A stretch of 64,000 bases of DNA from Luzula sylvatica. Taxonomy: Eukaryota > Streptophyta > Magnoliopsida > Poales > Juncaceae. This document shows, piece after piece, positions 10,768-20,192 of the stretch. Made by a program: the position numbers and the translations under genes. The stretch covers positions 61,649,070-61,713,069 of the forward strand of contig OX326957.1 of assembly GCA_946800325.1 (NCBI GenBank), read 5' to 3'. How positions within the stretch are numbered: the first letter of the stretch is position 1; each line of letters begins with the position of its first letter. A model generated the notes under the pieces. The model worked only from the letters and a program-made list of their open reading frames with translations. It did no database searches and was not told the DNA's origin.

Positions 10768-12793
10768 ATGGCGGATAGAAACCAGATTTTCCACTTGCAA
10801 GAACTGCCTGGACATTTAATCATGGAGGTATTGACCTCAGGCCGGCTTGGCGCTGCTGACCTGGCCAGGGTGGAACTGACGTGTCGCACTTTCGGCACAC
10901 GACACGAATTTTTGCCTGAAAAGTTCAATTCAGTAGCCGAATATGCAGCTTATTGCGCTTGCCACGCACACAACGTGTTTGCTTTTATGTCTCTCAGTGC
11001 TAGAGGGGTTTTGTTCGGCCGATGTGGAGGAAATTGGAAAAAAGTTTTGAGATTCTTGCAATCTATCGAGCAATCTTCCAGTATTGTCGATACCACAAAC
11101 GGCAAGGTACTTAATTTTTCAATTAGTTTTACCAATTATTTGCTCTTAATTTCAAAATCATTCAAATCATGAAACTTTTTGTACAAATCAGATGCAAGTT
11201 GACACAGGAAAATACCACACGCTATTAATTCACAACTCATGGCTATATTCATGTGGATCGAACTTATGTGGAGTGCTCGGTCACGGCCATCACAAAACCC
11301 AATGCGCGACTTTTAGTCGCATTAATTTCCCTTCTCTCTCTCCAGTGATCCACGTGTCAGCCTCTCATAACCACGCTGCTTTCGTCACCCAATCTGGCGA
11401 GGTGTTTACATGTGGCGATAATTCGTCGTTCTGTTGCGGACACGGTGATATTGGTCGAACCGTTTTCAAGCCCACTCGTATCGAAGCACTGCGAGACATT
11501 CCGTGCAAACAAGTTGCGACAGGTCTGAGTTTCACCGTGATTCTGACGAGAAATGGGGAAATGTACACGTGTGGGAATAACACTCACGGTCAACTCGGTC
11601 AAGGAGACAACGCAGAAAGGTTGACTCCAGCTCTGGTTAAAGAACTCGTGGGACCCACGAGTAGAGTGGCGCAAGTGACGGCTGGCCCGAGTTACTCCTT
11701 TGCGGTAATGGATAACGGGTCGGTTTATTCGTTCGGATCGTGTAATAATTTTTGCTTGGGACATGGAGATCAAAACGATGTGTTTTTACCGAGAGTGGTG
11801 AAGTTTTTCGAGGAGAGAGATATTCATGTGGTTCGTGTTTCCGCTGGAGATGAACATGTTTTGGCTATCGATTCTAGTGGATATGTACGTAATTTAATTT
11901 AATCTTTCTTATTTTTTATTAATTTTGTTAAAAACTAATTTTTTTTGTTAGGTTTATTCGTGGGGGAGAGGGTATTGTGGTGCATTGGGTCACGGCAATC
12001 AAAATGACAGATCTACCCCTACACTGGTTACGGCATTAAAGAGTCAAATTGTCGTTCAGGTAAACACATGAAAAAAATTATTATCTGTACATCAGGAGCG
12101 GGTCTTTCCCAAAGGGCTTTGGACAAGAATATGTCCAAAGCCCTTTCACATCCGTATGATTTTTGATCCGATGGTTAATAATTCTTATTGTACAAATTTA
12201 CATTTAAATCCTTATAATATTTTAAAATTATAAAAAAATATTTATATTAATAACAACCATATTAAAATGTACAATTTTTTATAAAATGTACGTAATCCAT
12301 GTAAGTTTGTCTTGTGTTTTAGAAATATGATAAAAAAAAATTAATTAAAAATACATGAAGATATGATATTATGAAGGGGTTTGGACATATTCTTGTCCAA
12401 AGCCCTTTGGGCAAGACCCGGGCCCATGTACATATAATAATATCTTGTTATTTTATATATATAAAGGTTTGTGCGAGGAAAAGAAAGACTTTTGTGTTAA
12501 CGGACGAGGGAAGCGTGTACGCATTTGGATGGATGGGATTTGGAAGTCTGGGATTCTCAGATCGGAATATCTCAGTAATCAAGCCAAGAATATTGGATAG
12601 TTTGAGAGGGCACTCTGTGTCGCAGATCAGTACGGGTCTGTACCATACCGTTGCGGTAACGAATAAAGGAGTCGTGTTTGGATTCGGAGACAACGAGAGA
12701 GCCCAACTTGGGCATGAATGGTTGAGAGGTTGCTTATTGCCTACTGAGATTGTTGTGGAGAGTACGCGCGATGGAATAACCGTGGAGTCTTAA
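10768..12793 (+). CDS. RCC1-repeat protein with F-box-like N-terminus
   Basis: Four exons (10768-11106, 11192-11884, 11952-12059, 12467-12793), all in phase 0, encode 488 residues. Residues about 8-50 ([13 protein letters not shown], then [12 protein letters not shown]) look like a divergent F-box helix. From residue 114 on there are about seven RCC1 blades, shown by repeats such as [58 protein letters not shown] and [13 protein letters not shown]. The architecture matches an Arabidopsis RCC1 family member I recall as At5g11580-like. It is a propeller protein, probably a protein-interaction or ubiquitin-ligase adaptor rather than a proven Ran exchange factor. Intron 3 (12060-12466) hosts a MITE. 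The ATG at 10768 was chosen because upstream in-frame sequence lacks ATG. Confidence 0.9.
12093..12426. mobile_element. hAT-like MITE in intron 3 of the RCC1 gene
   Basis: About 334 bp with terminal inverted repeats sharing a 30-base block (CCCAAAGGGCTTTGGACAAG and onward; inverted copy at 12375-12418). It is flanked by the direct repeat TGTACAT at 12086-12092 and 12427-12433. A 7-8 bp duplication and no ORF fit a non-autonomous hAT element. Confidence 0.75.
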
Positions 12794-13318
12794 CTTGTGG
12801 TTTGTTTGTAATTTGATTAAGAGAGTGAGAGTTTTTTATTGGTGTGTTAATAATATTATGTATTTTATTGGTGTGTTAATAACTTAATAATTATAATATT
12901 ATCTGTGAAATAAAGAATTTACGACCGTGTATAAGTTTATAAATTTTGATAAACTGGTACGTGAAATATCGTGATGTAGTAATGCTTGTATTGAAATGAA
13001 ATTTGAAAGGTCCACGAGTGAGACTAGGGTACATTTAGTTGGTTTGATTCAAATCGATTTAAACTTGAGCAAAATAGATTTAAACCTTCAAATAGATTTA
13101 AACCTTCAAATCAATTTAGAATCTTAAAATAAATTATATCGTTATATAAATCATTTAAAATACAATTATATTTTTTGTAACATAATTACTTTATATTTTA
13201 AAATTACCATACGAGAAAAAAAATGACAAATAACTTATGATTCGGTCGGTTCGATTAAATTGATTTTCAAAACGATTAAGATGAATTCGAAGGATATTTA
13301 TTTTTCAACCAAACTCGA
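12794..13318. other. 3' flank of the RCC1 gene; intergenic
   Basis: Holds a repeated sentence (gtgtgttaataa at 12841 and 12872) and AT-rich DNA. No gene is seen. Confidence 0.5.
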
Positions 13319-13332
13319 TCATATTATTAATA

Positions 13333-13760
13333 GATCTAATCGGTAACATTGGGCCGTAATATCCCGCTTCCACGTCGTAGGTACTGTAGCGTCGTAGTTA
13401 CTGTAGCTTCCTAAATATAATCCCTTCCTCTCCTCTCGCTCTCGCTGCTCTTTTTCCAGTGGTGTTATACACCACGCACTATTTACCCGCTATCAACCAC
13501 GCATGCCATATATACTTTATACACTACCATATATGCATTATATTGACCGGTCAATTTCATCTGAGTTTCCAAAACTATTAACTGCGGGTCTTGTGCGGGT
13601 AGATTAGTGAGTGGTGTTTAACATTTTTGCTCTTTTTCTTGCTCTCATTCTCTCAGAAGAACACCCAAATGCCAAATCAACCCCGCGAGTAAAACTCTAA
13701 CTCCGCCAGATGGATCCGCCAAAGGGAAAAGGCGATAAATACTAAAGTTAAATAATGAGC
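13333..13760 (+). promoter_or_regulatory. Captured promoter and 5' leader, copy 1
   Basis: Nearly the same as 40526-40740 once the inserted MITE (13456-13628) is removed. It begins TCTAATCGGTAACATTGGG, contains TGGGCC (the reverse of the GGCCCA site II element of plant housekeeping promoters), a repeated ctgtagcgtcgtagttactg block, and a CT-rich leader (cccttcctctcctctcgctc). It looks like the start region of a broadly expressed gene whose body is not identified. Confidence 0.55.
13456..13628. mobile_element. Small MULE-type MITE with 9-bp target duplication
   Basis: Flanked by GCTCTTTTT at 13447-13455 and 13629-13637. Ends are inverted repeats (gttatacaccacgcactatt on the left; the right reads gttaaacaccactcactaat in reverse complement, both followed by tacccgc). 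It is absent from the equivalent place of the sister copy at 40.64 kb, which gives an empty site. Confidence 0.8.
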
Positions 13761-14096
13761 CGTGCTCTCCTTCTTCCACTATTGTGCTCTCTTCGCCGTT
13801 GGATGCTTCTCTTTTAGGCCGTCCGATCTAGGTTCTCTCCGCGCAAGCATAATCTGGGTACTCTCTTGCCGCCTCTCTCTCCTCATTTCCGCACTCATTT
13901 CCGCAAGCCAGAAGAACAAAGGAAGAGCCAAACCCTAGAGACGGCAGTGAGGTGCGAGAAAGCACAGCGATAACGCAAAACGAGACAGAGAGAAAGACCA
14001 AGATAGAAGCCGCGCGAACTGCGCCTGTAGCCAGCCGCGACTGTAGCCAGCCATCGGGCAAATTTAAACTGATACAAATTATTGAATTCTTTTTAG

Positions 14097-14899
14097 CTTG
14101 CATCGATCATAGAGGTACACCAGAGAAACCAGCTCGCACTTGCACTTTAGAAACAAAAAATAGAGAACTTTGTGTAAGTTTCAATTTTTTGTTGTTGAAA
14201 AATTCAGATATTCTCTCAATTTCTCAAAACTTAAAAGAAATATTCTTTACTTTAATTTTGTCTAATAGTGGGGAGCTGCGTATTGTGTTTAGAGGAAACT
14301 CTGAACAACAACAAGAAGCAATGCGGGTATTTTGGAAATTATAAAAACTTTTGGTTTAATTTGTAACTAACATTTGAAATCGCAATCTTTGTTTGTAGTA
14401 CTTGGAAAGTAGAGAATGCGAGTATGACCTCAAATCATTTGTGGAATTTTACAAGGTCTGTTCTGTAAAATTACATAACTTGAATTTTAATTTAATTCCG
14501 ATTTTATAATTTCGAACACATGAATTAATATATGTGATACTTTTTTAATACAGGAAGGAGACTCGCTAAAACCGGCAGTAGCTAAAGTTTTAGTGTAAGA
14601 TTCTCATATATATTACTTTTTTTTTTTACACTTAGATCCCTCAAATAATATTTATGTGAAAATTCAATTTGCTTATTGTAATTCTTTTTACAGATTTATG
14701 TCCACACCTGACAAAATTGGCAATAAATATTACTTGGGTCCAGCTCCTTTACGCGAAATAGCGATGTAAGTTTTTTCGTGAATTTGTATATTTTGAGGGT
14801 TATTTCTGATATATTTTTTTTTTATTTTGGTTTAGACAAATCGCTACGGCTAGCTTAGGTGAAAACTTGAAAGGTTTTGATCTTCATCTCGAAAAGTTT
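14097..14899 (+). pseudogene. Gamma-glutamylcyclotransferase (ChaC-like), lacks exon 1, frameshifted
   Basis: Exon pieces 14097-14173, 14269-14326, 14399-14455, 14554-14594, 14694-14765 and 14836-14899 keep GT-AG borders. They read [86 protein letters not shown] and QIATAS. This is the plant ChaC/GGCT family that releases 5-oxoproline from glutathione in the cytosol. The glutamate-bearing REcEYD segment is kept, but the N-terminal FGYGSL substrate loop exon is missing, and a one-base shift after WGAAYCV puts TAG in frame. The C-terminus runs into unrelated sequence. I read it as a captured, non-functional copy. Confidence 0.85.
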
Positions 14900-14941
14900 G
14901 TTTGCACTTTTTTACATTAAAACCCCTCGATTTTTAATTGC

Positions 14942-15167
14942 AGCAATTCATTGGAGGAGTTTGTGTTTGATCATGGTTGGGCCGATGCGTATTAAAATTA
15001 CGGGTACAGTTATTACCCCAAATTGCAGTGTTGCGTGCCTTTTACACCTACGATGACTCGGTTCCCGAAACTTCTAAATGCTTCTATCGGGTCTGAGCAT
15101 GATAAGGAGCCGTCTCACAATAAGAATTGTATTCTTAGCCAGGATTTATTTTGGTTAGTTCATGGTT
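14942..15167 (+). pseudogene. FemABX/DUF482-type acyltransferase fragment
   Basis: After a TTGCAG acceptor the frame reads NSLEEFVFDHGWADAY, then an in-frame TAA (14993-14995), then NYGYSYYPKLQCCVPFTP. The FVFDHxWADAY-xYGxxYYPKLQxxVPFTP block is the conserved core of the DUF482 'peptidoglycan biosynthesis' GNAT-like family found in plants and bacteria. Only one exon's worth is left. It lies 42 bases after the ChaC piece, so two unrelated host genes are now head to tail. Confidence 0.8.
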
Positions 15168-16400
15168 GAATCTTAGTTTTATATTATTTTCTTCGCTTGA
15201 GTAAAATGTGAAATTTGTAGCTAATGTTTTTAAATTTTTAATATTTGGAAGTTAATGTTTGTATATTTCTGTTTCTTTTTTTAGTACGCCGGATTATATC
15301 ACACCCGATGCTCCGCAAATTCGAAGCTGTCTCAGATTTGGTGAGGTAAATAATTAATTTTCTTCAAATTTTATGATTTATCACTGCCATTATTATCGTT
15401 ATTAATTATTTTCAACTATCCAGTTTTGAAAAATTTACGAAAATGCCCTTTGGTTTCTGTTTTTCAGATAAAAGGGCTGAGGATGTTGCCGCTCATGGGA
15501 GTGTGGAACACACATCGTCAATCAATGGCATGCGGTATATCAATTTTAATTTTGTATATTTTAGTTTTGTTTTGGAAAATTTTCGATATTTTTCCGGGAC
15601 TTAACTGATATTTTTCCATTTGCAGGGGCATTTTCGATATTTTCCTTATTTTCATGGACATGAATGACATTTTCCTCAATTTCGGGTATATGTTTTGATA
15701 TTTCTCTCCTAAACTTTTAGGGTCATTTTGATATTTCCACTATTTTCAGGGTATAATAATGGTATACAAATCCTTGGTTCCAGATTGTTCCACATCAGCA
15801 TATCGTTGCTGAAGTCATGGGGATTGATCGCAAATTGTTTGATGAAATTCTCAATCTGTCGTAGGTTCATCTCCTTTTAATTTAATTGTAATAATTTGAT
15901 ATTTTTTGGACCTTAAAAACAACTTCGATTTTTTCACGAACTAATTTCTGTGAAATTTTAGATCTCGAATACGAAACAAATGGAGTCATGGAGATTGATC
16001 GCAAGTTGTTCGATCAAATTCCCCATGTGTTGTAAGTACATCCTCTCTTAATTGCTCTTTGATGTAAGTTCGTCTTTTCAGGTAAATTCCAGTACAATTA
16101 TTTCTTTTCGACATTTTTATTTTTTTATCCTCTTTTCTGCCAATTGGAAATATTAGAGTGATTGGGTGGTTATTTGTTTGCAGTGTGCATGGACACTGGT
16201 CAGATGAAAAAGAAAAGAGGTACCGAGACGAAACTTTGGCGATCCTCACTGGTGACAAAACCTCGAAACTTTCTTTCTTTTGGCTTGCTAATAATCATGT
16301 TTCGGCAAGTACTAATAATCCTTATTTGGTTATATCATTATTTATTAGAATTAATACAAAATGGCAACATTTACATATGTATATTCATGTTTTAACAGAT
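15168..16400 (+). other. Exon-like pieces of unidentified captured gene(s)
   Basis: Several short blocks sit between plausible splice sites: TPDYITPDAPQIRSCLRFGE (about 15286-15346), DKRAEDVAAHGSVEHTSSIN (15469-15533), QIVPHQHIVAEVMGIDRKLF (15783-15841) and VHGHWSDEKEKRYRDETLAI (16184-16243). I do not recognise the families. The second block is also present at 41683-41750 in the sister element. The copies contain conflicting frames, so they are unlikely to be a working gene. Confidence 0.4.
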
Positions 16401-16859
16401 TAACGAATAATCGAGAGAGGAGGTCATAAGGACACGATGCGATCAACTTGGTATGACTCCAAACTCATAAGTGCTGAAAAGCAAATATTTCAATTTATTG
16501 GGTATTTATGTACTTTGCGATGTGATAATTTATGCAACATATATTTTATTTTCAAGAGCATTTTTTTTACTATTTTTCTCATCATCAGAATCATTATCAT
16601 ATCGTCATTCTACTATCACCACCATCAGCATCAGCATCATTCTCGATATATCATCATCATTCCATCATTATCATTACCATATAATTTACAAGTTGGACTG
16701 TATTTGTTGGCAGAAATGTACAAGGGAGCAAATTGTTTGGAGTATTTATTTGTTGGCACAAATGAGATCCAACGAATGTATATTTATTAATGATTTGAGC
16801 GAATATGGAAATAAACAAATAATTTGTATCTTGGTTCCATTTGAATACGAAGCAACAAA
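16401..16859. other. AT-rich spacer inside the Helitron
   Basis: Contains a catcaccaccatcagcatcagc-like trinucleotide stretch near 16610. Overlapping ORFs on both strands lack domains. Confidence 0.4.
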
Positions 16860-17765
16860 TAAGAATATATAAAACACGAAATACCAATACAAACACAAAA
16901 ATATACAAATTTGAATACGAGAAATAAAGAAGCAAGCAACAAATATGAGATGCGGAATACAAATACGAAAACAAATAAAAAAATTATGTACAAGAAACAA
17001 TACAACCTACCAAAATACATAATACAAGTTGCCAGTTACGACGACTTCTTGGTTCATTTTCCTAATTTTGCCGATGACATGTAAATTTTTTTAAAAAAAT
17101 AAAATAAAATAAGTAAGAACCATTCGAACTGTTTAAGAAACCCGACTCTTCAAAAATACAAACGATTCTTGCTCTAAGATTCATAAAAATCATGATTTAC
17201 GGAGACAAACACGAATACGAATATACAAACATGAATGCGACTTCAAAATACAAATACAAATACAAATACTAATATGAATACACATTTAAATTATAATGCG
17301 AAATACGAATTATAAATTAAGAAAAACGAAATACAAACATGAAACATGAAAACGAATACGAATACGAACACGAAAACAAATACGATACCAAAACCAAAAC
17401 CAAAACTCGTACAAACTGTGAAATATGAAATACGAATAGTGAATTAGGAATTACGAATTAAAAATACGCAATACGAATACGAAAAAATATGAATACGAAT
17501 ATGCAATAGTGAATTAGGAATTAGGAATTACAAATTAAGAAGGGCGAAATACGATATTCAAAATACAAAATATTAAATATTCAAGATTTCGTACTATTCA
17601 AATTTTACGATGATTACTTGGTTCTTTTCCTGATTTTGTTGATCATGTATAAAAGAATAAATAAATTTTAAAATCTTTTGAATTGTTCAAGAAATCCGGT
17701 TCTTGAACAATTCAAACGATTTTTGTTCTAAAATTTATGAAAATCGTGATTTAATGAGACAACCG
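16860..17765. repeat. Degenerate (gaatac/aaatac) repeat flanked by a direct repeat
   Basis: From 16860 to 17580 the sequence is built of variants of acgaatac, aaatacaaat and gaaatacga, very low in G. A ~175-bp block at 17040-17215 (acgacttcttggttcatttt ... gattcataaaaatcatgatt) is repeated more diverged at 17590-17765. Confidence 0.6.
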
Positions 17766-18076
17766 CACCATCCATACATTTTTTTGGTCGAAATAAAATT
17801 GTTCACTTTTTAAATGCATCTTATTGCATAATTTATTAATAATTGATTAATAAGAACAAACATTTTTGTACTTATAAGCAATGAAAATAGTATTTTCAGA
17901 ATCAAAAAATTTAGTCACGTAAATTTCTCAGTTTTCTGAAGTCCCCCCTTAAATCTGCCCGATTCGTCTTTTTCACTATGATTCAAAAATAGCTTCCCTA
18001 ACATACGTGTAAAAATACGCACTATGAAATAAATAGACCTTCAACATAATAAACATCAAAAAAAAAAAAAAAAAAC

Positions 18077-18105
18077 CGCGCAATCGCGCGGGTTCAACGC
18101 TAGTT
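18077..18105 (+). repeat. Helitron 3' terminus, class A (hairpin plus CTAG/T)
   Basis: Six-bp GC stem with AATC loop, an eight-base spacer, then CTAG and T. The same design appears at 43828-43857 and 53123-53153. Confidence 0.8.
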
Positions 18106-18166
18106 CGATTTAATCTTCTTCGAATAAACGGAGCGTTTAATTGAGGCAAATCCTATAACTATGGCA

Positions 18167-19017
18167 CAGGGCCGGTTCTAAGTATCTATAGGCCCATGAA
18201 ACTTGACTTTCGGATCCAGTATTTAGTGGGGTCCAACATATCGTTAACCCAATACAGATGGCCTAAAACACCGATTAACCAACAGTGTAATCCGCTAACC
18301 GCTAACCCGCCTATTGCTGCCCCCTCGTGACGAGCTCTTTCTCTCTCTCACGATCACCTTGACCTCTCTCCCTCTCCCTCTCCGTTTGCCAATCGCCACC
18401 TACCATGGAGCCAAGCAGCGGAGCTACGAAGTCACGGATTCACAGAACCCTAAATTTTGCCTCGGAACCCTAGATTAGGCCAGTTTACCGTTTAACTCGC
18501 TACTTGCTTGCTGATTTACTGACTAAGGTATTAATTGCAATTATTTGTTGGGGATTATGGAATCTCCACTCCACGAAGGCAATCTCCATAATTCGATTTG
18601 CAATCTCGTAACTGGATTAGCAAATACCTTAGTCGTGATCGTGAAGAGTTCCCACGAGATAATAATGGCTCAAGTTTTGCATTGCAAGGAACTGTAATAT
18701 CTCACCGCAGAGAAAAAGACGATGCCATTAGACGGAGCACCAATCAGCGAACTCCTCCGGCCGTTTATCAGGCAAGGGCCGCGATTGTTTCGGATATCTC
18801 TATTTCCTAATGAGAAATTAGTAAACTATTAAATTTTTATGATCTTCCGATTTCAACGAGATAATTAGTAAATTGTAAAATTCTTATGAATTCCAAATTC
18901 CAATTGAACCGATTCTACATACTAATTCTCATTGTTATAGAGTAAGATCATTTAGTACATGGTATGGGGTCAACTCCCGAGTTGGCTTCGGGTACGTGAA
19001 AACTCGGGGCCGGCCTG
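18167..19017. mobile_element. hAT-type non-autonomous element
   Basis: Ends CAGGGCCGGTTCTAAG (left) and, in reverse complement, CAGGCCGGCCCCGAG (right), resembling CAGGGCCGG-type hAT termini. No clear 8-bp duplication is seen. The interior has a CT-rich leader-like stretch (18330-18390), a short ORF (from the ATG at about 18404) and an ORF at 18598-18810 without known domain, possibly captured host sequence. Confidence 0.5.
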
Positions 19018-19162
19018 ATAATTATTTAATTAGAGACAACATGAAGAACATGAAGAACACGTAGTTCTCTTCATTATTGCCATGAAAATTACACAAAACA
19101 AACAAACACAACAGAAATTATGCGGATTACTTGGAAAAAAGCTGCAAAATTGAAGTCTCGGA

Positions 19163-20080
19163 TTATAGCTCTACAATCTCTTCTAAATCTAGCATTTGAT
19201 CCCTAAACAAGCTAAGCACATCAACGAAAGTAACGATTCCAACTACTTTACATTCGTCCTTTCGGCCATCCACGACCCAAACGTGATCAACTCTATGCGC
19301 CAGCGCCTGTACCATCACCGCCACAAGCGAGCTCTCAGGCCTGCATATACAGTCGATATAACTCGAAATGTCGTAGACTGAAAGATTCTCCGTATCGCTC
19401 AGGACATTGGACTCGAGCGAGGAAACCACTGCAGAGGAGATTTCGCCGATCAATTGGCCGGATTCGGTGGTTAAAGCGATGGGCCGGGTTTTGTGCCGGA
19501 ACAAGAGGGAGAGGGCTGACGTGGCAGAACAGTTTGGTTGAATGGATGGGAATTTGGGTTGGATTAAACCGAGAGAAGATACTGAAAGGGGAGCTATATA
19601 AGAGAAAGAGGAGATTGAAGAGAGGAAATGGCGGACCAGGTCTTCTTGGGTTAAACACAAGAAAGCTTCTGAAGATTGCTTCTTTCGACTGCCTGGGAAG
19701 CGCAATGGCACCACCAGTTCCTCTGCTCCTCTGTCTACTATCGCATCGAGTGCTTCCAATAAGTTAGAGTGAGGCTCGACACGGCGAACGCAGCCTTTAC
19801 GGAAAAGGACGGAGATGGGTCTACCAAGGGCTCCACTTGGGTCACGCAAGTTCTCTTCAGAGCAAAGGAAGCAGAGCACGTCCGCCAGGCAAACCCTTCC
19901 GGCCACGACCCTCTTCTTCTCCGTAGATGGTCGGTCAGAAACGACAAGGAAAGACTGGGACGATGATCGATCCAGGGCTGCGATGGCGTCGGCAATGGTG
20001 GCCGAGAGCGGCAAGGAACTCACGGCTGGCTTCCCGATGCAGAGGTCGGAGATTTCATTGAACAGGAGACTCACTGCCAT
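19163..20080 (-). CDS. CBS-domain protein (CBSX5/6-like)
   Basis: Single-exon gene of 305 residues. It starts MAVSLLFNEISDLCIGKPAV, the opening I know from plant CBSX5-type SNF4-like proteins. Four CBS-like segments can be followed: about 15-80 (ATIADAIAAL..VAGRVCLADVL), 95-150 (SNLLEALDAIVDRGAEELVV), 180-225 (CSATSALSLLFRHKTRPIAL) and 245-300 (SSLVAVMVQALAHRVDHVWV, VVGIVTFVDVLSLF). CBS pairs bind adenosine nucleotides and regulate partner proteins; the partner is not visible. It ends shortly after the last CBS with an acidic tail (DLEEIVEL), shorter than the ~390 residues I recall for CBSX5. A TATA motif lies about 100 bp upstream. Confidence 0.88.
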   Translation of the reverse strand: MAVSLLFNEISDLCIGKPAVSSLPLSATIADAIAALDRSSSQSFLVVSDRPSTEKKRVVAGRVCLADVLCFLCSEENLRDPSGALGRPISVLFRKGCVRRVEPHSNLLEALDAIVDRGAEELVVPLRFPGSRKKQSSEAFLCLTQEDLVRHFLSSISSFSYIAPLSVSSLGLIQPKFPSIQPNCSATSALSLLFRHKTRPIALTTESGQLIGEISSAVVSSLESNVLSDTENLSVYDISSYIDCICRPESSLVAVMVQALAHRVDHVWVVDGRKDECKVVGIVTFVDVLSLFRDQMLDLEEIVEL

Positions 20081-20177
20081 ACAAGTCGGAAAAGGAAATG
20101 GAGGAAATGTAGATTTTGGAGTAGATGAGCACGACGAAGGAGGAGGATGGATAACAGTATAAGCGGTGCTCTCTGGC

Positions 20178-20183
20178 TTTATA
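20178..20183 (-). promoter_or_regulatory. TATA box of the CBS-domain gene
   Basis: TATAAA on minus within ggcttataaagcc, 98-103 bp before the ATG at 20080. This is a usual plant distance once a leader of about 65 bp is allowed. Confidence 0.5.
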
Positions 20184-20192
20184 AGCCTCCGT

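Larger units (their letters stand above)
13319..18104 (+). mobile_element. Non-autonomous Helitron-like element with captured genes
   Basis: The 3' end has the classic Helitron layout: hairpin CCGCGC-AATC-GCGCGG (18077-18092), eight bases, then CTAG (18101-18104) followed by T. The 5' end is placed at TCATATTATTAATAGATC, which begins with TC after an A, because similarity with the element at 40512 starts there. Inside lie a captured promoter/leader (13333-13760), a ChaC-like gene without exon 1 (14097-14899), a FemABX/DUF482 fragment (14942-15167), unassigned exon-like pieces (15285-16400) and a degenerate simple-repeat region (16860-17765). There is no Rep/helicase. The 3' end is strong; the 5' end is inferred. 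Confidence 0.7.

Noticed and set aside
16437..17020. Overlapping ORFs of 77-133 codons on both strands
   Set aside because: Mutually overlapping, built from AT-rich simple sequence; membrane-like residues are a composition effect.
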